Below, one piece after another: positions 1-5,721 of a stretch of DNA of 7,946 bases. The notes below the pieces were generated by a model. The model saw only the letters and a list, made by a program, of their open reading frames with translations, did no database searches and was not told the DNA's origin. Every line of letters starts with the position of its first letter. Positions within the stretch are counted from its first letter, which is position 1. The DNA is from an uncultured Desulfobacterales bacterium. GTDB lineage: Bacteria; Desulfobacterota; Desulfobacteria; Desulfobacterales; JAFDCJ01. The stretch covers positions 1-7,946 of the forward strand of contig CALZJV010000427.1 in NCBI GenBank assembly GCA_945787595.1. Reading direction: 5' to 3'. The translations under genes and the position numbers were made by a program.

Positions 1-151
1 TGAGCTCTTCTATCAGGGGAAGGACCTTCCAGCGATCGCCTTCATTTAACTGGCGGTAATATTCCCTCTCATTGGGATAGATATTCGTATCCATAAATGC
101 TTTGAGCCGTTGCTGCAGATCCCTGGTTTTATCTGAAAATTCAAAAAACAT
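1..151 (-). CDS. Acyl-CoA dehydrogenase, N-terminal fragment (cut by window edge)
   Basis: The reverse strand reads ATG at 151-149 and stays open for 50 codons to the window edge. The peptide begins [20 protein letters not shown] and continues with a YPNE...YY motif and an EGDRW segment. I recognise this as the N-terminal helical region of a flavin-dependent acyl-CoA dehydrogenase, of the type related to the ACAD10/11 group. These soluble enzymes oxidise acyl-CoA thioesters to enoyl-CoA using FAD and pass electrons to electron-transfer flavoprotein in fatty-acid or related acid degradation. The start is supported by AAGGAGG (157-163 on the plus strand, read in reverse) 5 nt upstream of the ATG. 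The catalytic base and FAD-binding regions lie outside the window, so chain-length specificity cannot be judged. It is divergent from the chaperone cluster and probably unrelated to it. The identification is from memory of the family N-terminus, not a search. Confidence 0.82.
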   Translation of the reverse strand, partial: MFFEFSDKTRDLQQRLKAFMDTNIYPNEREYYRQLNEGDRWKVLPLIEEL

Positions 152-170
152 GGACGCCTCCTTTTGATTG

Positions 171-198
171 AAATTGAGTTGTTACTCAATTTTGTCAA
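171..198 (-). promoter_or_regulatory. Promoter with overlapping palindromic operator for the acyl-CoA dehydrogenase
   Basis: Read on the minus strand, a perfect TTGACA (198-193) is followed immediately by a perfect inverted repeat, AAATTGAGT-AACA-ACTCAATTT (192-171). The repeat fills the place where the spacer and -10 of a sigma-70 promoter would lie; the -10 itself is poor (AATTTC or CAATTT). An exact 9-bp dyad inside the core promoter, about 20 bp upstream of the start codon, is the expected architecture for a dimeric repressor that blocks RNA polymerase. TetR-family regulators commonly control acyl-CoA dehydrogenase genes with sites of this size, so a TetR-type repressor is the best guess. 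No regulator gene is in view. Confidence 0.6.
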
Positions 199-348
199 TG
201 CTCTCCACCGTAACTTTAGATATTACTTACCAGAAACTATCTGAATCCTTCAAGTATTTTCGCATATCACATCTTTGAACCGCTGAATTCATGCCAACCG
301 GAACATCAACCTCGTATGAAACTACACAAAATGGCACGGTTTCTTGAT

Positions 349-580
349 GATTAAACTGGCCGCTTTGGCATCCGGGCTAAACAGCGAACCGCAGAATGTC
401 GAATAACGAATATCGAATGCCGAAGGATGGAATCGCTTCGCGAAATCTTTTTTATAACAGAGAGAATACATTCATTCGCCGTTCGATGTTGGACGTTCGA
501 TGCTTACAGTCCGCCTTGGAGGATTCGACGTTCATTAGTTTCTTTCTCGATTAAACTAGCCGCTTTTCAGTCCGGCGGCT
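349..580. repeat. Inverted pair of short-repeat arrays bracketed by 200-bp-spaced direct repeats
   Basis: The divergent spacer (152-793) holds no convincing gene. A direct repeat, GATTAAACTNGCCGCT, occurs at 349-364 and 549-564 with one mismatch, exactly 200 bp apart; similarity continues loosely to about 378 and 580 (TCCGG...GCT). Between the copies lie AT/CG-patterned short repeats: 394-419 is built of GAAT/CGAATA-type units and 469-502 of CATTCG/GTTCGATG units. The second is roughly the reverse complement of the first, with a further TTCGACGTTC at 524-533. A small hairpin, CGAAG (421-425) with CTTCG (436-440), sits in the middle. The block resembles a miniature, non-coding, inverted-repeat element. 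I see no target-site duplication or transposase. Confidence 0.5.
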
Positions 581-642
581 GAGTTGCACCTTGAACCCTG
601 ATATGGTAACAAAAAATGTTTTTCCATATTATCCGTACCTTA

Positions 643-709
643 TTAAAATACACTATATATTGTGCTTATAATGCTCTTGACATACAATTTCTTTTCAGCC
701 ATGTATGGC
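643..709 (+). promoter_or_regulatory. Candidate promoters of the chaperone cluster, one sigma-32-like
   Basis: Two overlapping candidates are visible. The first is sigma-70-like: TATAAT at 667-672, preceded after 18 bp by the weak -35 TTAAAA (643-648). The second is CTTGACA (676-682), a 14-bp spacer, then AGCCATGT (697-704). This matches the E. coli heat-shock consensus CTTGAAA-N13-15-CCCCATNT at 6 of 7 and 6 of 8 positions with correct spacing. The same TTGACA could also serve a sigma-70 promoter, but no good TATAAT lies 16-18 bp downstream. A palindrome GCCAT-GT-ATGGC (698-709) overlies the putative heat-shock -10. The leader to the ATG at 794 would be about 80 nt. No CIRCE element was seen. 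Whether the host's sigma-32 uses the E. coli consensus is assumed. Confidence 0.42.
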
Positions 710-793
710 AGATCTAAACATAGGTTGAGCGGTTTGGGGTTCAACGTTCCGGATTGAAAAAGCTTACACAGCTCATATCAAAGGGATTCTGTA

Positions 794-3706
794 ATGTCAT
801 CGAGAAAAAAGAGCCGCAAAAAACGTAAAACATTTAACCACCGCGTATCCGCTGGAACACATAAGCGGAATGGCGCGATTGATGATACCAGCCGTCTGAC
901 TCCAGGTAAATTTCAGTCTACATCCTCCGGTTTCGCACACGAGGTTAACCGGTTGATATCCAAAGATAAAATCAAAGCAGCGGTCAGCAGGGCCAAATTT
1001 CATCACAAACGTCTGGGTACGGCGGAATCTGAAATGGTTCTGGTGGATGCGTATGTAGCTCGAATCCGTGAAATGATGGACAGAGGCTTCACCGTTGAGG
1101 CCAAAACATTGCTGAAATTGGTTCGGGGGCGATATAATTGCCCAGATCATCGCTTAACTGAATTAAATGCCGTCATTTCCCTCCGAGAGGGAAGGATAGA
1201 CGAACTGGTTTGGTCTCTTGAGAATCCCGGTTTGCCACAGGAACAGCGTGCAGCCATAGAAAAAATAATCACCAATGAGCTGGTTGATCTCAGCCTGTTG
1301 GCTCGGTGTGAAACTCTACCTTCCGGCCACCCACTGAAAACCGCCGCGCTGGCGACTGCGGAAGCGTTTGCAAGGGTGACATCCGGTTTTGTCAGGGATG
1401 AGGAAGTCGCCTTGCCGGCTGTCTCGCGCCGGAGTCCGCTGGCACCGTGGAAAATACTTATCAGGGCGATTGCCTCTTTTTATCGCCATGACGATGAAAT
1501 CTGCGAGAAGTATCTGGATGCGGTTGATCCCGAATCAGCGCCGGGACGTCTTGTGCCTTTACTCCGTGAGCTGATTGCAGGCCAATTGGAGGTCGGCTTC
1601 GATAAAAACTCAGCCCTTCTGGCTGAAAAAGTCGTTGGAAACAATAAAACGACCCAGGATGCCTTGCAAAGGCTTGACGCCGTGCTGGCCGCGAACAAAC
1701 CGCGTAAGCTCTTTAAGGCAGTTCGCAAGGCCGTCGATGTCTGTGAGCAGTCCTGCCCCGAACTTCTTGATAAACTCAAGCAGCATGCTTCCATTCGATC
1801 CTGGATGCTCGACGTTGATGCCGAAGATGTAAACAGGGCCCTGGGAGGACCTTCGCTGAAAAACGCCTATTTCTGGCTATTGCATGCCCGGGCGGCAGAC
1901 ATAAAGGGGAAATATCTATGGGCATGTGCGCTGTTGGAAGAGTTTCGCAAGCACGTTCTTCACGAGGGATGGTTCTCCGAAAAAAGCATAGAGGTTTCGG
2001 TGATCTATCTCTACATGGCGGATTTGTTGGGGAGGCTGCCGGCAGAGGACTTTGAATGGCTGCAGTCCAGATTTAAAAGAGAATTCACAGGATTCGAATC
2101 TTACTATCACGGACAGCCGGAGTCTGTCCTAGAAGCCCTTCGCGAAGATAACCCAAGTGCCGTGGATATGTATTTTCTTTATCCCGCACGTCTGTACAGG
2201 CTGGCCAGCGAGATCGACCCCGCTGCTGATACATTCCGGCAATGGCTGGAGTGGACTGAAAATTACTCTTCGCATTGGAAGCATTCCGATGCGGTGGCCA
2301 CCGCCTGGCATGCAGCGATCCCGGATGATACGCGGCCGCTGCTATATTTAATGAAATCGGCCGAGAATAGAAACGCTTTTAAAAAGGCCCTGGGCTATTT
2401 AGAGAAGGCCGAACGTCTTGACGGATTGAATCCGGATGTGAAAAAAGCAAGACTGCGTTTACTGGCGGCAACTGCCATCCGTCATCTGAAACAAAAAAAG
2501 ACCCATTTGGCCCAAAAAGATTTTACTGAAATAGAGGCTTTGCCTCAGTTCGGTGAGGGGGATCGTCCTGCTTTCCTGGTGGCATTGAAATCCGTATGTG
2601 CGGTGATTGACGGTCAGAAATCCCAATTAAACCGTTTGAACGATGAGCTGATTACCCTGCTTGAATCTCCAGTGACAGCCAAGGTGGTTATGCAAGGATT
2701 GCTGCGGGCATGCGGCCTCTCCGACCGGCAAATTAATTTGCCCGCACATACCAAAGCTCCGATGACGCGTGATGATCTATCGATCGTATTGGCGCGAGGC
2801 TGTCAACTTGGCAATGACATGGGTATTCCAATTACGATTCCGTTGGAGTATGAAAAAAAATTAAGGAATGTTTTTACCGCTGAAGACAGCTCGCATGATA
2901 TTGCCACCATCAGGGTTATTGCTGAAACCGCCTTACGAAATAAATATTTTGAATTGGCGTATGCGGCGGCGGGAGTCGGTTTGGTGAAGCAAGGAGCCTC
3001 AACCGCAAGGTTTTTGCTTTTACGCGCTCGATCATTACCGACATGGGAGATAGAGCGGAAGGATGATTGCCTTACGGCGGCCATCGAGCTTGCCCGACGC
3101 GAACGAGATTTGGATCTTATTGATGAGGCCATCGAATTGCGCCGGAACGGCAATAGAATGCCGTTCGGGTTTTCATTATTCAACAGCATGATCGGTGAAG
3201 ACAAGCCATCCATGGATGCAGAAGAACTGAATGATGTCTTGGAGCTTGAAAAGGAGGCGCGCGAATACCCATCTCATTATATGTCGGATGATTTTTTTGG
3301 TGATTATGACGACGACGATGATGACGATGAGGAAAGCGATTGCCGCTATTGCGATGCCAAAAATTGTCGAGACCGGAAAGCCCCGTACCGGCCGGACGAA
3401 CTATATGCTGAAGAATTCGATGATGACGATGATATGGATGACTTTCCGGATTTTAATACCCTTCTGGATGATTTTCTACCTGATTTGCCGCCGGATTTGA
3501 TGTCACTTATCATGAAAGTGTTCGCAAAGCATGGCAGAAATGGGTCTTTTCCCGACCCGGATGAACTAGCGCGCAAAGACCCCTGGTTGGCGGATCAATT
3601 ACAACGAGAAATGCAAAAAGCCGAGGCTGACGGGACCCTGCCGGATTTGGGCCAGGATTGGTTTCCTGGTCGGCGATCAAGAAAAACGAAGCGCAAACGG
3701 CGCTAA
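794..3706 (+). CDS. Large helical-repeat (TPR-like) protein of an Hsp70 cluster, function unknown
   Basis: This 970-aa protein has no catalytic domain that I recognise. It starts at an ATG preceded by AAGGGA (781-786). The first 17 residues are strongly basic (MSSRKKSRKKRKTF). Residues about 50-820 are a succession of amphipathic helices with TPR/HEAT-like spacing, for example the ALGYLEKAERLDGLNPD segment. A segment at about 211-240, SPLAPWK followed by an aromatic and acidic stretch (FYRHDDE), looks like a conserved family core. Near the C-terminus are an acidic run at about 836-845, a cysteine cluster C850-x2-C853-x4-C858, and a second acidic run at 873-883. The last residues (about 960-970) are again very basic. 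No signal peptide or membrane segment is visible, so it is probably cytoplasmic. It lies 15 bp upstream of the J-like gene in the same direction, implying co-transcription and a role as scaffold, client adaptor or co-chaperone. That role is inference from context only. Confidence 0.8.
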   Translation: MSSRKKSRKKRKTFNHRVSAGTHKRNGAIDDTSRLTPGKFQSTSSGFAHEVNRLISKDKIKAAVSRAKFHHKRLGTAESEMVLVDAYVARIREMMDRGFTVEAKTLLKLVRGRYNCPDHRLTELNAVISLREGRIDELVWSLENPGLPQEQRAAIEKIITNELVDLSLLARCETLPSGHPLKTAALATAEAFARVTSGFVRDEEVALPAVSRRSPLAPWKILIRAIASFYRHDDEICEKYLDAVDPESAPGRLVPLLRELIAGQLEVGFDKNSALLAEKVVGNNKTTQDALQRLDAVLAANKPRKLFKAVRKAVDVCEQSCPELLDKLKQHASIRSWMLDVDAEDVNRALGGPSLKNAYFWLLHARAADIKGKYLWACALLEEFRKHVLHEGWFSEKSIEVSVIYLYMADLLGRLPAEDFEWLQSRFKREFTGFESYYHGQPESVLEALREDNPSAVDMYFLYPARLYRLASEIDPAADTFRQWLEWTENYSSHWKHSDAVATAWHAAIPDDTRPLLYLMKSAENRNAFKKALGYLEKAERLDGLNPDVKKARLRLLAATAIRHLKQKKTHLAQKDFTEIEALPQFGEGDRPAFLVALKSVCAVIDGQKSQLNRLNDELITLLESPVTAKVVMQGLLRACGLSDRQINLPAHTKAPMTRDDLSIVLARGCQLGNDMGIPITIPLEYEKKLRNVFTAEDSSHDIATIRVIAETALRNKYFELAYAAAGVGLVKQGASTARFLLLRARSLPTWEIERKDDCLTAAIELARRERDLDLIDEAIELRRNGNRMPFGFSLFNSMIGEDKPSMDAEELNDVLELEKEAREYPSHYMSDDFFGDYDDDDDDDEESDCRYCDAKNCRDRKAPYRPDELYAEEFDDDDDMDDFPDFNTLLDDFLPDLPPDLMSLIMKVFAKHGRNGSFPDPDELARKDPWLADQLQREMQKAEADGTLPDLGQDWFPGRRSRKTKRKRR

Positions 3707-3721
3707 AACGAGGGCCAATCG

Positions 3722-4039
3722 ATGGCGAAAAATTATGACTTACCTATATTGGACGAAGATCCCCAAACTATTCTCGGCGTGTCGCAAGATGCCGATGCAG
3801 GGGCAATTCGCTCGGCCTACCTGAACAAAATCAAAGAATACCCGCCGGAAAGGTGTCCGGAGGAATTTGAGCGTGTTCGAGATGCTTATAAAATATTGAG
3901 CGATCCGCGCCGCCGCGCGCGAGTTATGCTGCAATCGGCCAATCCTGAAGCGCCTTTGGTGACATTGCTGGATCATCAAAAGCAAGACAGACAATTTGTC
4001 GGGCCCGATGCATGGCTTGCGGCCATGCGGGAGAGGTGA
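3722..4039 (+). CDS. Small J-domain-like co-chaperone with degenerate HPD motif
   Basis: This 105-aa protein consists mainly of a J domain (about residues 12-68). It has the helix I signature DPQTILGVSQDADAG, helix II AIRSAYLNKIKEY, and helix III with the typical RVRDAYKILSDPRRR ending. J domains bind Hsp70 and trigger its ATPase through an invariant His-Pro-Asp between helices II and III. Here the aligned residues are P41-P42-E43 (context EYPPERCPEEF), and the loop before helix III is shorter than in DnaJ. There is no Gly/Phe region, zinc-finger domain or C-terminal client-binding domain; residues 69-105 are a short tail. The ATG has GAGGG (3710-3714) 7 nt upstream and follows the repeat-protein stop by 15 bp, so the two are probably translated from one mRNA. 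The helices and ending are well kept, so it looks like a functional specialised subfamily and not a decayed gene. Activity on the downstream Hsp70 is inferred. Confidence 0.85.
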   Translation: MAKNYDLPILDEDPQTILGVSQDADAGAIRSAYLNKIKEYPPERCPEEFERVRDAYKILSDPRRRARVMLQSANPEAPLVTLLDHQKQDRQFVGPDAWLAAMRER

Positions 4040-4046
4040 AATTGAG

Positions 4047-4179
4047 AAAATGAGCTAAAATTTAAAATGAACTAAAATGATCTAAAATTGTGGTATTCTG
4101 TCAATTTAAAAAACAGATAGAGCTTAGCGTTTCCTTAATTTTAGTCATTTTAGGCAATTTAGTTCACTTTAGGCATTCG
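4047..4179. repeat. AT-rich short-repeat arrays in inverted orientation
   Basis: The spacer between the J-like gene and grpE has no gene. Its left part carries three copies of AAAATGANCT (4047-4056, 4064-4073, 4074-4083) joined by AAAATTT/AAAATTG units. Its right part (4134-4179) carries the reverse-complement pattern (TTTTAGTCATTTTAGG, TTTAGTTCACTTTAGG). The two arms can pair imperfectly around a loop of roughly 43 nt, which itself holds TCTGT (4097-4101) and ACAGA (4113-4117). The transcript could form a long, weak, AU-rich hairpin, possibly attenuating read-through from the J-like gene. It is not a classical terminator. Similar arrays of other sequence occur in the two other long spacers of the window. 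Confidence 0.6.
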
Positions 4180-4258
4180 TTTATTCCGCTATGTCAGTCT
4201 GCTATAACAAGAGACTGAAGCAAAAATAAGTATGGCAAAGTAGAATTATTCACTTTAT

Positions 4259-4273
4259 GAGGGGACGCCATTG
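4259..4273 (+). promoter_or_regulatory. Ribosome binding site fixing a TTG start for grpE
   Basis: GAGGGG (4259-4264) stands 6 nt before TTG at 4271. An in-frame TAG at 4241 excludes longer forms, no ATG or GTG lies between it and 4271, and the next in-frame ATG is codon 107. The TTG start is therefore the best supported one. Confidence 0.7.
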
Positions 4274-5209
4274 GAATCAGCAGGTCAAAGTCCGCAGCTT
4301 GAGCTTTCGCATTTAAATGACCATTTTGCGGAAGCGAAAACAAAAGAAGCGCTCCGGGTGCTGATTTTACAGCGCTTTGCAAAATGGCTCGACGATGTTC
4401 TGGCTGAAGAAAAACCACTGGAAGGAGTTGCGGCTGAATTGCTCAGCGAGTTGTATGATGGAAGAGATTCCGATACCACCGGCCCGGCTGAAGGCACCTA
4501 TGACCTGCATTCAACCTGGTCCGCGCTGACGGCGCTCACTCAGGAGATTAAATTGCAGGGCCGAGCATTTAAACAGCTAAGTGACAAAATGGAACCCTTT
4601 GCGGGTCTGGATGCGTCAATTGACCGGCTCCTTGCAGCACACAGGGACGCACTCTCCGATGCGCGGCGCATTGCAGAAGAGGGTCGGACGGATCGCACCC
4701 AACGCGAATCTGAGTTGAAACGCGAGGCCCATGACCGTGTCCGGCGTGAACTCATCGGGATTATTATCGATATCCGGGACCGGTTGATCCTTGGACAGCG
4801 ATCAGCCCATGAGAGTCAGCGGAAACTAAATGAATACCGAAATTTGCGCCGGCTGGATAAATTCACCATCAGCAAATTTTTCTTTGGCAAAACGGCTGAT
4901 AAAAATCACATGTTAGAAATCGTCAATTCACTGAAAAAGGGTTACCGGATGGGTCTTGATCGTATTGACGAAGCTTTGCAGCAGCTTGGGGTAAGTGAAA
5001 TTATTTGTGAAGGCAAACCTTTTGATCCCCGCAAAATGAATGCCGTGGATGTCGAAGAAACCGCAGATGTGCCCGACGGGATCGTACTTGAAGTATATCG
5101 AACCGGATATATGATTGACACAGATGTTCTTCAGACGGCCCGGGTAAAAGTTGCCCGTGTGCCTGAGAAGGACATTAAATTGGGAGATTCGCCCCAGTTA
5201 GGCCCTTAG
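4271..5209 (+). CDS. grpE: GrpE-type nucleotide exchange factor, divergent, with N-terminal extension
   Basis: GrpE proteins act as dimers that open the Hsp70 nucleotide-binding domain to release ADP and let ATP rebind. At 312 aa this one is much longer than E. coli GrpE (about 197 aa). Residues 1-85 are an acidic helical extension without recognisable domain. Residues about 85-165 form a long charged helix compatible with the GrpE dimer coiled coil, followed by the segment ELIGIIIDIRDRL, which matches the region leading into the GrpE core. The C-terminal beta domain is clear: FDP at 251-253, then MNAV where classical GrpE has HEAI, VPDG at 267-270, VLEVYRTGY, and a closing ARVKVARV strand. 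A KFFFG-containing segment between coiled coil and beta domain looks family-specific. It lies between the J-like gene and the Hsp70, so it is presumably dedicated to that Hsp70 and separate from the housekeeping grpE. The symbol marks family only. Confidence 0.85.
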   Translation: MESAGQSPQLELSHLNDHFAEAKTKEALRVLILQRFAKWLDDVLAEEKPLEGVAAELLSELYDGRDSDTTGPAEGTYDLHSTWSALTALTQEIKLQGRAFKQLSDKMEPFAGLDASIDRLLAAHRDALSDARRIAEEGRTDRTQRESELKREAHDRVRRELIGIIIDIRDRLILGQRSAHESQRKLNEYRNLRRLDKFTISKFFFGKTADKNHMLEIVNSLKKGYRMGLDRIDEALQQLGVSEIICEGKPFDPRKMNAVDVEETADVPDGIVLEVYRTGYMIDTDVLQTARVKVARVPEKDIKLGDSPQLGP

Positions 5210-5216
5210 GGAATTT

Positions 5217-5240
5217 TTTCTGACAAGATGTTGTCAGAAA
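5217..5240. other. Perfect 9-bp hairpin just after grpE
   Basis: TTTCTGACA (5217-5225) and TGTCAGAAA (5232-5240) are exact reverse complements around a 6-nt loop, beginning 8 bp after the grpE stop. A T-run precedes the stem but no T-run follows it. On the plus strand it is therefore not a textbook intrinsic terminator, though it may protect the 3' end or weaken transcription. The stem is AT-rich and modest in strength. Confidence 0.5.
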
Positions 5241-5243
5241 CTG

Positions 5244-5323
5244 AAGGTTTCAGGTTTCAGGTGTCGGGTGTCAGGGAAAAGAGATGTTAGATACTGAAAC
5301 CTGACACCCGACACCTGAAACCT
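5244..5323. repeat. Perfect 24-bp inverted repeat made of heptad units
   Basis: The left arm (5252-5275) and right arm (5300-5323) are exact 24-bp reverse complements separated by 24 bp. Each arm is itself a run of 7-bp variants: on the left CAGGTTT, CAGGTGT, CGGGTGT and then CAGG, with an extra AAGGTTT at 5244-5250. Transcribed, it would form a strong GC-containing stem with no downstream U-run. A third, direct-orientation copy of the core lies at 5552-5568. The heptad period and multiple copies suggest an expanding intergenic repeat family and not a gene-specific operator. Confidence 0.8.
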
Positions 5324-5347
5324 ATATAAAATATCAGCGTGCTTGCT

Positions 5348-5510
5348 GCCCCGCAGGGGCCACTTTTTCCGAGCGTCCTTTCGGAAAAAGCTTACCATCT
5401 TTTCTTTGTGGCTTAGTGCCTGATTTATTAAAAGTAAAGATCCGGGTCCAGAGGGCCCGGCTTTGGTCCACCCCGGCTTCCGGCTCGTAGAGCCTAAGAG
5501 CCTATAGCTC
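5348..5510. other. Hairpin-rich non-coding block between grpE and hsp70
   Basis: Several perfect or near-perfect stems follow one another. GCCCC-gca-GGGGC is at 5348-5360. CTTTTTCCGA (5363-5372) pairs with TCGGAAAAAG (5381-5390), a 10-bp perfect stem with an 8-nt loop. CCGGG (5442-5446) pairs with CCCGG (5456-5460), GGCTC-gta-GAGCC is at 5482-5494, and GAGC-ctata-GCTC is at 5498-5510. GAGCCTA is also directly repeated at 5490-5496 and 5498-5504. No open reading frame with a ribosome binding site was found. It could be a structured leader of the hsp70 mRNA, a small RNA, or remnants of palindromic repeats. None of the stems matches an RNA family I can name. Confidence 0.45.
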
Positions 5511-5551
5511 GGAGAGAGGGGTGATATGGGTGATTACGTTTGCCAGCAGTG

Positions 5552-5577
5552 TTCAGGTGTCGGGTGTCTGGTGTCAG
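5552..5577 (+). repeat. Third copy of the heptad repeat
   Basis: Positions 5552-5568 (TTCAGGTGTCGGGTGTC) are identical to 17 bp within the left arm of the upstream inverted repeat and in the same orientation. The heptads continue as CTGGTGT and then CAG (to about 5577). It lies roughly 290 bp downstream of the first copy, so the hairpin-rich block is bracketed by repeat copies. Confidence 0.7.
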
Positions 5578-5635
5578 CAACCGAATTCGACCCGCTATCT
5601 CGGAATTTGATCTATGGCAGAGCCGATCACCTCTG

Positions 5636-5660
5636 ACCTGGCCCTGAGGACCAGGTTTTC
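5636..5660 (+). terminator. Weak terminator-like hairpin ahead of hsp70
   Basis: ACCTGG (5636-5641) pairs with CCAGGT (5651-5656) around a 9-nt loop and is followed by TTTTC and, shortly after, GATTTTG. The stem is short and the T-run only four bases. It could be a weak terminator or attenuator about 65 nt before the hsp70 start, or chance. Confidence 0.25.
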
Positions 5661-5721
5661 GATTTTGAATAAATAACAGGTAGATCCATCGAATTTTGGA
5701 AACGTGAACCGGAGGTCAACA

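Noticed and set aside
394..535. CRISPR array
   Set aside because: Units are only about 7 bp, irregular and inverted, without uniform spacers or cas genes. The arrays at 4047-4179 and 5244-5323 fail for the same reason.
601..629. Operator-like dyad ATATGG...CCATAT
   Set aside because: The arms are only 6 bp with a long AT-rich centre and lie upstream of both candidate promoters, so chance is likely.
610..793. CIRCE (HrcA) operator before the chaperone cluster
   Set aside because: No TTAGCACTC/GAGTGCTAA pair was found here or in the other spacers.
2803..3213. 136-aa minus-strand open frame inside the repeat-protein gene
   Set aside because: It is antisense to a clearly coding frame, has a serine/arginine-rich low-information translation and no ribosome binding site context. 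The same applies to the other antisense frames, for example 5902-6408 and 6405-6827.
3722..4039. J-like gene as a pseudogene because HPD is missing
   Set aside because: The frame is intact, the ribosome binding site is good and the rest of the J fold is conserved. The loss is confined to the motif and looks like specialisation.
5339..5520. tRNA or known riboswitch in the hairpin block
   Set aside because: No cloverleaf, T-loop GTTCRA motif or known aptamer core could be assembled from the stems.
5704..5721. GTG start six codons upstream of the Hsp70 ATG
   Set aside because: It would place the GGAGGT ribosome binding site inside the coding region. The ATG at 5722 has ideal spacing and gives a typical Hsp70 N-terminus.
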